Positions 21,871-32,860 of a stretch of DNA of 64,000 nt are shown in pieces. Location: assembly GCA_014058105.1 (NCBI GenBank), contig JACGCM010000004.1:744001-808000 (forward strand), read 5' to 3'. The stretch comes from Kingdonia uniflora (Eukaryota > Streptophyta > Magnoliopsida > Ranunculales > Circaeasteraceae). Numbering within the stretch: the first letter of the stretch is position 1; every line of letters begins with the position of its first letter. The position numbers were made by a program, and so were the translations under genes. Under the pieces are notes generated by a model, which was not told the DNA's origin, did no database searches, and saw only the letters and a list, made by a program, of their open reading frames with translations.

Positions 21871-22920
21871 TAGGGCTGTACTCGGGTCGGTTCGGCCCGG
21901 GTCCAGGCCCATGGCTGATCCGACCCGAACTTACCGGATTACCAAATTATAAACCTGGACCCGAACCGACCAAGTGTATAACCCGAACCGGGTTGGTCGG
22001 GTCAGGCGGGGTTCTGAGTTCGGTTTGTTAATTTTTTTTTAGATCATTACAAACCCAGTACAGATGCAAGCCCATATTGAACCAAATAGCCCAGAATCCA
22101 GATGCAAAAAAAAAAAAAACATACCAACACCATCATCAATCATCATTATCAACCATCATCAATCACATTGTCACCAAAACAATAAAAATTAAAGACCACC
22201 AAATAGCCCAAACCTCAACTTTATATTTTGGGAGTGTTGGAGACTTTCGAGATAATCCCATCAACTTGATATTCAATAGCCCAGAGATGCACTCATACAC
22301 CACCATCATCAATCATCATATACAAATACACCAACACCATCACCATAAAAGCATCCCTTGCTTTACACCCAAACAACACCATCATCGAAACGCTCCACCG
22401 ATGATCCTTTCGCACATACACAAACAGTTTCGACACCTTCGCCATCTCCTACTTCACCACAAGTTCAATCATACATCAAATTTAAGGTTTCATAAAAATT
22501 GGTAATTGGTTTGGAGACTTAGGATCTCACTAAATTGAGAGATTGGGGTAAAACAAGATGAAAAAATAGTCGAGCTCTTGTTGTTGTTGGGTAACGAATT
22601 GAACAATAATGGAGGGAGGTTTCTAGAGAGAGAGAGAGAGAGGGGATGAGATTGTGATAGAGGGAGGAAGACTGATGAGAAAGGCTGTCGACTTGGCTTA
22701 GGGTATGAGAAATGGGTAATAACAAAGCATTTATATAAGTCGGTCCGTTTCGGGTCTGGTCGGGTTCCCGATCCCAACAACTGAAACCAAATCGGCTATA
22801 ACCGGGTTTAGATATCTTGATCTGAAACTGATCCGATTGTTTAGCAAATCCGAACCGAATCAATCGGGTTAGATCGGTCGGGTCAGTTTCACGGGTTGGC
22901 CGATTTTTTGTACAACCCTA
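21871..22920. mobile_element. hAT-type non-autonomous element with GGTTCGG-rich ends (1050 bp)
   Basis: Starts TAGGGCTGTAC and ends GTACAACCCTA, an inverted repeat with one mismatch. Flanks are CATCTACC and CATTTACT, an 8-bp duplication with two mismatches. Both subterminal zones are full of GGTTCGG/CGGGT words (21885-22030, 22740-22900), as in many plant hAT-like repeats. The centre has CAT/CAC-rich repeats and a GA microsatellite (22620-22645). The open frames inside are low-complexity and not genes. Confidence 0.7.
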
Positions 22921-22928
22921 CATTTACT

Positions 22929-23266
22929 AAGTATACCAAGTAGACATACCAGCAGTTTGATTAAGTAAAATTCACCCTAATTAATCTTAAAGGATAAGAT
23001 GAAAACCAATCAATATTCTTAATTTTGTAAGAGAAACGTTAAATATTTCATTTGCTTCACTGTTATCCAAGCACAGAGAAACCTTTGGATAGTTTTCTAA
23101 GCAAAGATCTATGAAACACAGAAGTGAGAGTTTTGGCAACAGATATCTGGTCCCATTATAAAATTCCCAGAGATCATTATTCTAATAAAATTTTGTTAGC
23201 CAACCATTTTGGATCAAATAAAATTTATTAGGTTGGAATTTTGCACCTATGAGGGGAACCACGTTA
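22929..23266. other. unassigned spacer
   Basis: AT-rich. A short frame around 23130-23200 (TDIWSHYKIPRDHYSNK) looks exon-like but is not recognised. No repeats with clear ends. Confidence 0.3.
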
Positions 23267-23391
23267 GAGCAAGTCCATAATTAAAAGGATAAGCTTCATT
23301 TAGAAGAAAAACAAAGGAAAACAATGGTGGGAACTACGTTTTGATACTCTAAGAATTAATCATGATTATGATGTTATGAACCTTTGATGAT

Positions 23392-23574
23392 ATGAACTGT
23401 GTCGTATTTCTAAGTGTATGGAGGAACATTCTTTTTGTAGATTCTCTCATTCATAGATTTATAAACCTTGTTTATAAGTGTAAATGTTGCTCTAATGCTG
23501 ACTGTGAAACACAAGCTCATCTGGTAGTAACTGGAGAATTTGGTCAAGTGGTTTGGAATCATTTTGGGAGATAA
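23392..23574 (+). pseudogene. LINE reverse transcriptase zinc-binding fragment
   Basis: The frame reads VYKCKCCSNADCETQAHLVV followed by TGEFGQVVWNHFG. The C-x2-C ... E-x2-HL-x5-GE-x4-VW pattern is the zf-RVT domain at the C-terminus of plant LINE ORF2. No RT domain precedes it, so it is a short relic. Confidence 0.6.
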
Positions 23575-23687
23575 GGAAAATTTGGTCAAGTGCTCCATCT
23601 TTTTGCTTGGATGAGCTCTCCCTGGCTACCTATTCTCTCCCAAACCCAATTGCAGAGCATAGAGGAGAACCTCTAAGCAGTCCCCAA

Positions 23688-24969
23688 ATGGCAAACTCTG
23701 ACATCAACAATAATAACTCCATACCGTCGATCCTATCCTCCCATAACCCACCTTCAACACCATTCTCTCAACACCCATCATCACAATTCAATCCATACCT
23801 CTACCACAACCAATCTCAATTCCAATCACAGATCTTACGTTCGTTTACCATGTCGCAAGGGGATACCTTCGGGGACAGTATCAAAATCTATTTACACTCT
23901 TTCAACCGCAACCTCGGGCTTTTAGCCCGTACTATTAACCCTATCAGGTCACTCAACCTCAAGGTTTTCAACCTCTAAATTACTTTAAAAACTGCCTATT
24001 TCATGGTAAATCTACTCAGCCCAATCAAAGTGGCACAAATGTGTCAATACCTGTTGAAGTGGCAGCGCCCGTGAAAGAAAAAGAAAAAAGGAAGAAAGAA
24101 AAGAACACCTGTAAAACAAAGGCAAAGAAAATACCAGAAGATACTGAGTTTTTGGACGAGTCGGATGATGTTGGACTGCATTGGACGGATGCAGACTTCA
24201 CGTGTCTCACAAATGCGTGGGTAACGGCTTTTGTCCAGATCGTGGGCTGCACAAAGGGTTTTACTTTTTATGAAAAGGTCCATATTGCCTTTAGCAGAGA
24301 TCCAGAAAACCCACACGACGATCATGTGAGTCAACCAAAGCTCAGTGGTATTCCCTTAATGCACAATGTATAGCGTACAAGGGGATAGTTGCTCAAGTAC
24401 AATTTCAGAATAACTGTAGGAAAACCGATGAAGATCAGGTAAGTTCTAATTTCAAACAACTCAATTTTGTTTATTTTTATTCAATATACAAGTTATTTAT
24501 TTGTATTTGGTAATTTTGTGAGTTGTAGGAAAAAGATGCACACAAGATTTATCAAGGTATGAATGGCGACAATGACTTCAAACACTATGAGGCGCATAAG
24601 ATTTTGGCACGAGAATCGCGATGGTCCAACCTAAAACATGATGGGTTGAACCATGCGGGGAATGTACCAAGAAATGTAGTTAAGAGAATATCGCACAATT
24701 CTTCTTCGGGGAACTTGGTCGGATCAAACAATCTATCAAAAGACCCCGACGACCCACCTACACCTCAATCAGTGGGCCAAAATTCTAAATTAGATGGTTC
24801 GTTATATGAGGATGAAAACCTTACAACACAAAAGGCATTGGATGGTGTTATTGCATCTGGTAGCGGTATCCAAACAATGCTAGATAAATTACGGTTGGAG
24901 AAGAGACAAGCAAAAGAAAAAAAGAAAGAAGAAGAGTGGATGCAAGTCAACAATGGCAAGCCAAAATAA
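23688..24969 (+). pseudogene. PIF/Harbinger ORF1 (Myb/SANT-like, NAM-associated)
   Basis: From ATG 23688 a Ser/Pro/Asn-rich leader runs to a premature stop (23976). The next frame has Lys-rich VEVAAPVKEKEKRKKEK and the SANT-like GLHWTDADFTCLTNAWVTAF (near 24170-24235). An intron with GT (24439) and AG (24527) fits 24439-24528. The second exon reads EKDAHKIYQGM, then ARESRWSNLKHDG and a charged coiled C-terminus typical of NAM-associated domains. In Harbinger elements ORF1 binds the transposon ends and brings the transposase to the nucleus. Two frameshifts break it. Confidence 0.7.
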
Positions 24970-25439
24970 ATTTGGAACAAGCAAGGGAAGATCAAAAAAT
25001 CATGGATAAAGACCTGAGTAATCTTTCTGGACCACAATTGCAATACTATCTGCAAAGGTAAACTAAGGTCATAGAATGCCTAGCCAAGAGGGGCAGACCA
25101 GGTACTTGAAGTGGTGATTAAATATAATTTAAATTTTCTGTATAGAGAAGTTTTTTTCTAAGAATGTAGTTTACCTTCTAGTAATGTAATCGTTTGAATA
25201 ATGTATTTTGCTAATGAAGAATGTAATTTTTTTTTGAAATGTTTATTTTTGAGAATATTATGTTAAAACAAATGCAATATTAATTCAATATCAAAAACTT
25301 GTTCAATAAGCTTGTACGATAAGAAACATTAAATTACATTAAGAACACTCATATAATACTTGATTGTAATACTAGGAATAAAGATTTCCCTTCATGGCCC
25401 ACAAATGCTCGATTAGATCATCATTTTGATCAAAGTGCA
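24970..25439. other. spacer between convergent Harbinger genes
   Basis: AT-rich 3' flanks of ORF1 (plus strand) and transposase (minus strand). No other feature seen. Confidence 0.4.
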
Positions 25440-26378
25440 GTTCTCGACTTCAAATGCGCTTTATTTTTTTTATAAAAGATTCTATTGTTCCGCGTTCACG
25501 TAAAATATTGAATCGTTCGCCTTCGATAGTTGAAGGATCAGTCGGATCGCAGTCTAAGTATGATGGGAATGAACCTCATTCCTCTTCAACAATCATGTTG
25601 TGTATTACGCACTCCTTCATGACATTGTTCAAAACCTTGGGTTTCTACAATTTAACTGGATTTTTTACAATATTGAACTGTGATTATAAAATCCTAAACG
25701 CCCGTTCTACGTCTTTTCAACAATATTTTTGTTGTTGAGCAAATAATTTTTATTTTACTGTAACCGGATTGAATATGGTTTGGACAAGTATTCCCTATTT
25801 GGGGTATATGCCATCTGCTAGGTAATAACCCATATCATAAGTTTTTTCGATAATTGTATAATTGCAAGGCGTGGCGATACCATTGGCCAGGTCGGTGAAA
25901 ATATATAATCGTTGTAGTACATTAATATCATTGCTAGACCCTGGTAACCCAAAAAAAATATACCAAAACCAAAGGTCGTGTGAAGCTACTGCTTCAAGAT
26001 TCAGTGTCGCCTTGGGGTAAATGACCAGTAAATTGGCCGTGTCAAGCTATGGGATAATTTTTCCATATCCAATGCATGCAATCAAGGCTTCCTAACATGC
26101 CAAGAAATCCCTGTAACTCTCCTATCGCTTTAAACCTTTTGACGTCGGCCGCGTTTTGTGCTCGAAGATATTCCTTGCCAAAAATTAGTATAACTGTAAC
26201 ATAAAATCTTTCTATACTTAACAAAGTTATGCTTTCTTCTATTCGAATATACCTGTCAATAAGATCTGCCGCGACACTGTAGCTTAGGAAACGCAGTGCC
26301 GCGATTACCTTTTGGAGCGGTGATAACCCCATAGTACGTTGTTGGGTTTTTGGTCAAAATAATAATTATGTGTAAATA

Positions 26379-27446
26379 CTGTAATTTCTAATTACTTGAG
26401 ACTAACAGATTTTGATTAATTTAGTTCCAAATTAATCGGTTCGGAAAACCTTGAATTAATATTCTAACCCTAGCCTAATTCAAGTTGGTCTAATATTTTA
26501 TTGGCAGCAAGCAAAGGTAAATTAAGTACAAGAATAAGTAATTTTAACTCTGTGGAAAACTTTTCTCAGGTGAAAAACTGGTAGGCCACTGCCGAATCGC
26601 TCAACAGCTAAACAATCCAATATTAAACAAAATTACAATAATTCAATTACTTACAGACTCGATAAGCACATTCCGTGGTTACCTCTCTTCTAATTGAACT
26701 CCTTGCAATCAATTCCACGTTCTCACAATGCTCTTCATTATCGCAACACCTCGCTTCAATCTCCTGTCAAAGTATCCAAGCTTGAAATTCAAAGGCTTTC
26801 TAATTTAAGATTAGGCTTTCTAAATCTCCGATTGATTCAATTTGAGTTTTACTTCGCATTGAATCGCTTGTTAAAATCTCTCTTCTCCTAAATATCAAGC
26901 CCTAGAAAAAAATCTTTTGGAAGAGGTGAAGTCAAAATAAGAAAGGAAGTCTTTTATAAAAATCTAAAAACCTGACCTCTGTTCGAATAGAAAAATAGTC
27001 TGTTCGAACAGACATGGCTTTTATTCGAACAGAGCCAAGATCATATTCGAACAAACAAAATTTTGAGTAACCTGTTCGAACAGAGAAAAAGTCTATACGA
27101 ACAAAGTCTATTCGTAATGAACAAAATCTCAATTCAAATATATAAAGTTCTGAGTCTTCTATTCGAACAGAGAAATTGTCTGCTCAAATAGAGTCAATTC
27201 GAACATACCAAAAGCCTGTTCGACCAGAAACCTTTTTCTCTAAAAGACATCACTTAATTTTTGACAATTTGTAAAACATTCAGGGCTTGATATTTTTGAG
27301 CGAAGAGGTACAAACCTACGTACCTGTTCAATGTCAGTCTAACTATAGTCGCTCAATGTGTAATCTCTGACAACTAGTAACCACGAGGTAGTGCTAACAC
27401 TTATTCTAGACACGGAATAAAACAAAATCCAAATATAGATATTTCA
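26379..27446 (-). mobile_element. solo LTR, copia family C (copy 3)
   Basis: 1068 bp with the C LTR ends (TGAAATATCT ... AGAAATTACA on the minus strand). Flanks AATAC (26374-26378) and ACTAC (27447-27451) form a 5-bp target duplication with one change. It interrupts the Harbinger transposase between its N-terminal region and the DDE core, so it came after the Harbinger insertion. Confidence 0.8.
26982..27203. promoter_or_regulatory. TTCGAA motif array, family C solo LTR
   Basis: GTTCGAATAG, GTTCGAACAG, ATTCGAACAG and ATTCGAACAAA sites in the order seen in the other two C LTRs, with some lost to point mutation. The preceding word CCTGACCTCTGTTCGAAT is shared with 4479 and 11167. Confidence 0.6.
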
Positions 27447-28001
27447 ACTACTACATCGAATATACGCATAAAACATTTGTCTATTGATACGAAAACGTCA
27501 CCGAAATTCGTCCGACTCATATGTGCACCCCGAGTTGAAGTAATCCCACATAATGTTGTAATGTCCTAATTTGTGATCTCGCTTCATTCCCTTATCCTTA
27601 TGGCTTATGACACTCCCATCGTGATTCGAAGTTGTATCATACACTGCTAGGTTTATTGCATTTTGGTGCATGACGGCCATTACCGTTGCACAATCAAACA
27701 TAAGATCGTCAAGGGAGGACAACGATATACGTGGAGGATCATCAATGGATGAAAAGGATGATGAGAAAGACATTTGAGGCTATAGAGTTAAGGGAATGGT
27801 GGTGAAGGTGAATGGGGGAATAAATATAGAGAAGAAAAAGTGTAAAAGGATAAGGGGGATAGAAGTAGTAGCTGTGGGCAATCAGTGGAGGCAGCGAAGT
27901 TCTTTTAATATAGAGAAATAAAATTCTACAATAGAAATTGATAAATATTGATGTTTACAATTAAAAATTACGCCTGCAAAAATATAAAAAATAATAGTCA
28001 T

Positions 28002-30153
28002 CTACTGAGATGGGCCAATATCATCTCCAGTACTCAGCCCTCTGCGGCTACTACCGGCTTCCCTAGCTCGCCGACCATGTCCACAGGTCCCCTACCTCGT
28101 CCTCGCGCCACATCCAGGTGGTAGCGGCACCACCTATACCTCGTGCCCCCTCTTTAGATGTAGGTTTTGAACAGGACAAATAAAATTTATTTAGATTTTG
28201 ACAAAATAAATAAGACATTAAGAAATAAATAAATATATATAAAAATAAATTACTTATATGCTGATATAATTGGTCGTCTATACTATCCATGTTCCTACTT
28301 AGAGCATCATTTTCCTCAGTTAACTGCTGGATCGACTTAGTGTCCTGCGCAGACTCTGCAAAGGCGAGTCGTCGTATACCATGAGTTAGGTGCCATAACT
28401 CCTCTGCGCCGTAGGAGGCAGATATGAGTGGCGGGTCCCTCAAGTGGTGGATGAGGAGCATCTCACGGCTCCCTGTCCACTGTATGTGCTACCCTAGGTC
28501 TGGCCCCTCCTCCTCGCCAGGTAAACTAAAGTCTTAGGATAAGTTATAAACCTCTGCTGATGTAACCACCACGGGTATAATACTTGCCCTGAGTATACTG
28601 GGTCTGGAAAGATCTATATTCCCCATCCTCTGGGAATCTATCAATAGGTGGCCTACCTTATAAGTTTGGTTAGCCCAGTATCAGACATAAGTCTCTCGCT
28701 CATCTCCTATTACAAACTGGGTACAGTTAACAAAACCGGCATGTACAATTGCCTGGAAATCAGCTGGACTAAGATGTGGCGATATGCTAAGCGAAGGATC
28801 CAAAGGAATACCTGTAGTGCTAGTCAACTACCTCCAACATCTATTCCCCATGTAATACTCGCAGTTACCATTTTGAACTTGAAGTGGTATCCTCTTACGG
28901 GATAGGAGCCACACAGTACGTACATCATCTAAATCTAATATCGCAGATTCCACCCAAGGTTGCTAGTTGATTGACTCAATAGTCCGGTGGTCAATGAGGT
29001 ATCTGCCTAAAGTAAATAAATGTCCTGGCTGGTCATTTGTTTTCTTCATGTTCCCCTTCTCCCATGCTTTGAGGCACGGAGACGGCGTATTCTTAAGCGT
29101 TTCCTTGACAATAAGGTGACCGACCCTAAAATACTCGTAAAACTAATGCTACATTACGGAACAACATAAAAAACAATTATAAATTCTATTTAAGACATTT
29201 ATTGGAAAATATTTGATTTGTAGCTTATAAGGAAAAAATGTTTGCGTACCTCAAGAAGTTGAGAAATTCTAGGGATGGTACCCTCGGTCATGACTGCGGT
29301 ATCTAAACCATGGTACAGGGAAGAAAGAATGGAAGAGCCCCAGTCATATTTGGCAACTTTGTCCAAATTGGCCACGGCCATGAGATATCCAAGCTTGACG
29401 GTATCGTTGGCCGTTTGGATCCATAAATGTCCCATCATGAAGAGGATAAAAGCACGAACGATAGTAATATCATCATCTTGATCATCTGTGATGGTTAACT
29501 ATATCCTCAAATGCGAAATGTTAACGCTCCCACTCTTCGTATTGTTGGATTCGATGCGGGGGAACAATTGCCTTACCTCAGATAAAATACTCTATCTGTT
29601 ATCATACGGTACCTGCATAGGATATCTACCGATTGACAATGATGTCAGCATATGAAAATCCATTGGAGTGATCCCTATCTTCGCACACGAGAACAGAAAA
29701 GTGTGAGTTATCGGTCACCAACGCTCTATTAGTGCCTGAATGAGCCGATTATAAGAATTGCCTAAGCGTATATTCATAAACCTTCTAAATATCTTCACCG
29801 CGGGATCCCTTATTATCAGAATTGTAGAAATTACCTTCCAAACTTCGTTCACCGTAGTGAATGTGCCGTGCGGATGCATCAAATCCCGATTCTGTTCATT
29901 GGAGCATTTTTGCCAAACACTTGGTTAACGGAAATAACAAATTTACAATGTATGAAAAACTTACCGTGAGTTCCTTTCCAGTATAATATATATGAGTTTG
30001 GCCGTCTCGGAGAGCTGTAATAAACCTGGTTAGATAGTTTTCTTGGGGTGGGTGTGGTAGGCCTTCATTTTGTTGTACCTCTTCAAATTCAATTATTTTT
30101 TCTTCCTTCCGGACCTCGACCGATTTATGGCTCGCTCTGGATCTCTTGTCCAT
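28002..30153 (-). pseudogene. plant mobile domain (PMD) protein
   Basis: Minus-strand frames, starting MDKRSRASHKSVEVRKEEK at 30153, show a Lys/Glu-rich N-terminus, a poorly framed middle, then the PMD core: VRAFILFMMGHLWIQTANDT (near 29440), YLMAVANLDKVAKYDWGSSI and SSLYHGLDTAV. A further part reads PLISASYGAEELWHLTHGIR (near 28400). The C-terminus is Arg/Ser-rich and ends STGDDIGPSQ with TAG at 28002-28004. PMD proteins (MAIN/MAIL family) derive from or travel with transposons; MAIN/MAIL1 keep some genes expressed and transposons silent. Many stops make this a pseudogene. It ends about 230 bp before the transposase start on the same strand. Confidence 0.6.
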
Positions 30154-30679
30154 CAAAACCTAAGGAATGTACTGGGGTGTAGGTCTCCCTCGGGCATGCC
30201 CATTTGATTTTGAAAGGAATTAGATTTTTTTTCAAGGAAGACCTTCGAATTGAGAGAGATGAGGAAACAGTGTTATGTGAGTCGAGTTGGAGCAAGTTAC
30301 TTCTTAATAGTTGTAGTGGCGGTATTCCTTTTACCGCGCGGTAAACAGAACACCATGTGGTGTTTTGAACTCAATTAAAATAAAATAAAATAAAAATACG
30401 TAGAATTTTGTGATTTACTGTTAGGAGAGGTTGGGCTTGGGTTGGGTTTTCTATGAGCCCCCAATCAGAGCCTATACTCAAACTTGAACTATCTGCTAGA
30501 GATGCTCTTATATGAGACTCCAACTATATCTTTATTTTTGGCTTCTTTGTGGCTCTTGGGCCTGGAAATAGTACTATAACTGAGCTCAATGAACTGATGG
30601 CGGGTATATAGCACTGCAGGGAAAACTCATGGACTCCACTATTATTGACGTAGAGTCTAAACAACTTGCAAACTAGTAC

Positions 30680-31560
30680 TTGGGCTGAGCACGGGTTGGT
30701 TCGGGTTGGTTTTCGACCTGAAGCGAACCTGAACTGACCTAAATTGGCTTCTAACTTTTCGAACCGAACCGAACCGATTTATGCTCAATAATCGACCGGA
30801 GCCGACCCGAAAAATTACAGGGTAAACCAAGACCGAACCGAGGCCGAACCAATTTTGGGGTCGGGTCGGGTCGGATCAGGTTCTAACTTGTTTGAAAAAA
30901 AAAACTAAAAAAAACTTCACATTGTCTTCATCTCTTCAAGTACATCTGCCTCTCCCTAAAACCCTAAACCAAAGGAAAGTTTTGCAAAACAAAACCCTTA
31001 TCTCTTTCATAAAACAATCAAAGATCTTTAGGGAGAGACACAACACAAAGTTCTTGCAAACATCTCGCATCGATGTCAGTAGAGATGGTATTGTTTGAAT
31101 TGAGATTCAATGCGATTTTGGTAACGAGTTTAACTTCTCAAATAGATCTCATGAGTACCCACCGGAGGAGTAGGAGTTGTTTGAGTCGAGATTATGAACT
31201 TTTTGCGAAAGAGTTTACAATTATACCACCTTTTCTCACTTTACAAGTATAACTATACCACTCTCTCTCTCCAATTATATCTCTCTCTCTCTCTCTCTAG
31301 TCTATACAATTATTACTTTCTTTTAGGTGGTGAGGTGACCACATAAAGTAACTATGGTTCAAACTTTTAAACTATAACATGTCGTAAAACATAAAATCGG
31401 TTCGGTTCGGTTTATATACCAAATATATACATAGGAACCAAAAACCAAACCGGTCTAATTCGGTTTTTAGATTTGTGAACCAAACCGAACCAAGATGCTT
31501 AAGAAAACCAAACATATCGGTTCGGTTTAGGTCGGTTCGGTCAGTTTATGCTCACTCCTA
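30680..31560. mobile_element. hAT-type non-autonomous element with GGTTCGG-rich ends (881 bp)
   Basis: Flanked by a perfect 8-bp duplication ACTAGTAC (30672-30679 and 31561-31568). Ends TTGGGCTGAGCA and, inverted, TAGGAGTGAGCA. Subterminal zones carry dense AACCGA/GGTTCGG words (30690-30890, 31395-31545). The centre holds a CT microsatellite (31260-31299). Same general class as 21871-22920. Confidence 0.75.
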
Positions 31561-31568
31561 ACTAGTAC

Positions 31569-31979
31569 AATAATAAAGGGGAGGTGAGTCCCGCATTCAG
31601 AAATATATAGGGTAAAATAACTAAGCTACGAAGGCAAATGGGTATTTAAGTAAGGCATAATTATAAATAAGGCAATACTACAGCAGATGGTATTTTTAAA
31701 TAAGGCATAAATCAAATCTCACAACATTATTGGGATATTATACATGTATCAAGACCTAAGAGTAGCACTTTTTCTAGATAAAGTTGGTATGCCCAACACT
31801 AGAGTATGATGCATTTTACTTTATGAGCAAGGGTTATATCCTCCTCGTACCAATTTATTACTTTATGAATAAAATCCAACATTTGCTCTAAAAATAAAGA
31901 AAATCTGGAGGATGTGTCCAATGAAGGTCTTCTTAAAAACTCTTTATAAAGGTGACATACTAGAAGCTGAACGACGTAA
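31569..31979. other. unassigned host-like sequence
   Basis: A minus-strand open frame (31799-31979, VVQLLVCHLYKEFLRRPSLD) runs into the MITE. I do not recognise it. It is where the intron after the second TOUSLED exon should lie. Confidence 0.3.
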
Positions 31980-32289
31980 GAGCATCCACAAAAGTAGGGT
32001 GGGTGGATTTTCCCAAAATGAGGGTGAATCCAATCCACCCCACAACAGTTCATCACAAATCAAGGTAAAGAGCATTACGTGCAATTCTGAACCGCGCAGC
32101 GTTACTACGCGCTGTTCTAAACTGCACAGCATAATAAAAAAAATCCAATGCGCAGCTCAGAAGGGCGCGGATTTTTAATCACCACGTCACCGATCCACCT
32201 AGCTGTTGGGATATGTTTTGGGTGGAAAAGAGGGTAGATTTCAAAATTCACCTGCCACGTCAGGGTATACCTAGCTGTTGTGGATGCTC
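31980..32289. mobile_element. Tourist-like MITE (310 bp)
   Basis: Inverted termini GAGCATCCACAA at both ends and target duplication TAA on both sides (31977-31979, 32290-32292). Length, terminal sequence and TAA target are those of PIF/Harbinger-derived MITEs. It sits 8 bp beyond the exon at 32298, within the first bases of its intron (minus strand). Confidence 0.85.
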
Positions 32290-32297
32290 TAACGGAA

Positions 32298-32480
32298 TGT
32301 TACCTTGTAAACTAAATCCTCCCTTTCCGAGAAGGTTTAAAAAATAGCATACCGTTCGTTCAGAGTCCGAAAATTGTTAAAACGGGAATCGTCTTCATCC
32401 CATATATGCTTCATTTCACGTATAAGTCTTCCATTCTTTACTTCGCAGCGTTCCTTTTCCTGTAATGACTCTTCTTCGTC
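32298..32480 (-). pseudogene. TSL: TOUSLED-like kinase exon: linker and glycine loop
   Basis: The frame reads ESLQEKERCEVKNGRLIREM, KHIWDEDDSRFNNFRTLNER, YAIF, then after a one-base shift NLLGKGGFS followed by a GT splice donor. TOUSLED has ...EKGRLIREMKRIRDEDGSRFN.FQILN.RYALLNLLGKGGFSEVYKA at the junction of its coiled-coil region with the kinase domain, an unmistakable match. The frameshift before the Gly loop and the missing neighbouring exons make it a relic. It lies upstream, in gene direction, of the exon at 3585-3745. Confidence 0.8.
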
Positions 32481-32860
32481 CTAAAGAAAATCCAATAGAT
32501 ACTTGAGAAATGATAAAATAGTTATTATGCAGCGATGTATACATAATTAAGTTGCCAAAATCTAATAATTACATTATTAGACATTACATTTAAAGTGTGT
32601 ACCCAGAATATTATGATGGTAAAGCTTCTCTCAGCCCCACACACAATCCAAAATAAATAATTTTAGTCCAGGTAGGTCGTAGAACTTTGTTCCGAAAGAT
32701 TTTTTGCAATATTGATAAATCTTACACCAAATCCTTCTTCTCCATAAGCGATTGGTTGGCATTCTTAACCTGGATTTTAATTGAAGGAACAATTTCATAC
32801 ATTGAAGCATTACAAAATATTAAAGAATTGTTCTTCATTGAAATGTAGTTATCTATGACT
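32481..32860. other. unassigned, possible intron of the kinase gene
   Basis: AT-rich. A minus-strand stretch (about 32710-32770, KIQVKNANQSLMEKKDL followed by GTAAG) could be another short coiled-coil exon, but I cannot assign it with confidence. Confidence 0.3.

Larger units (their letters stand above)
25440..27773 (-). pseudogene. PIF/Harbinger DDE transposase, split by a solo LTR
   Basis: The N-terminus (27773-27447) starts MSFSSSFSSIDDPPRISL and reaches YESDEFR and INRQMFYAYIR. After the solo C LTR the frame continues with MGLSPLQKVIAALRFLSYSV, RIEESITLLSIERF, then the catalytic blocks: GMLGSLDCMHW (first Asp, near 26075), LWFWYIFFGLPGSSNDINVL (second Asp, near 25920), YYLADGIYPK (near 25815) and VERAFRIL (Glu, near 25700). 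All three catalytic acids are present. Stops after PIA and near the C-terminus, plus the 1.07-kb insertion, inactivate it. The enzyme cuts and joins Harbinger ends at TTA/TAA sites. Confidence 0.8.
23267..30507. mobile_element. candidate PIF/Harbinger element with three gene remnants
   Basis: TTA followed by GAGCAAGTCC at the left (23264-23276) and GAGATGCTC followed by TTA at the right (30499-30510) could be the inverted ends and TTA target duplication of a Harbinger element; eight of the first eleven terminal bases agree. Between them lie the two standard Harbinger genes and, head-to-tail with the transposase, a plant mobile domain gene. The left side also holds a LINE fragment, so the true left end may be nearer 23.6 kb. 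The unit is plausible but not proven. Confidence 0.35.

Noticed and set aside
22077..22505. 142-codon frame rich in His/Asn/Gln as a gene
   Set aside because: It is the translation of CAT/CAC repeats inside the hAT-type element 21871-22920.
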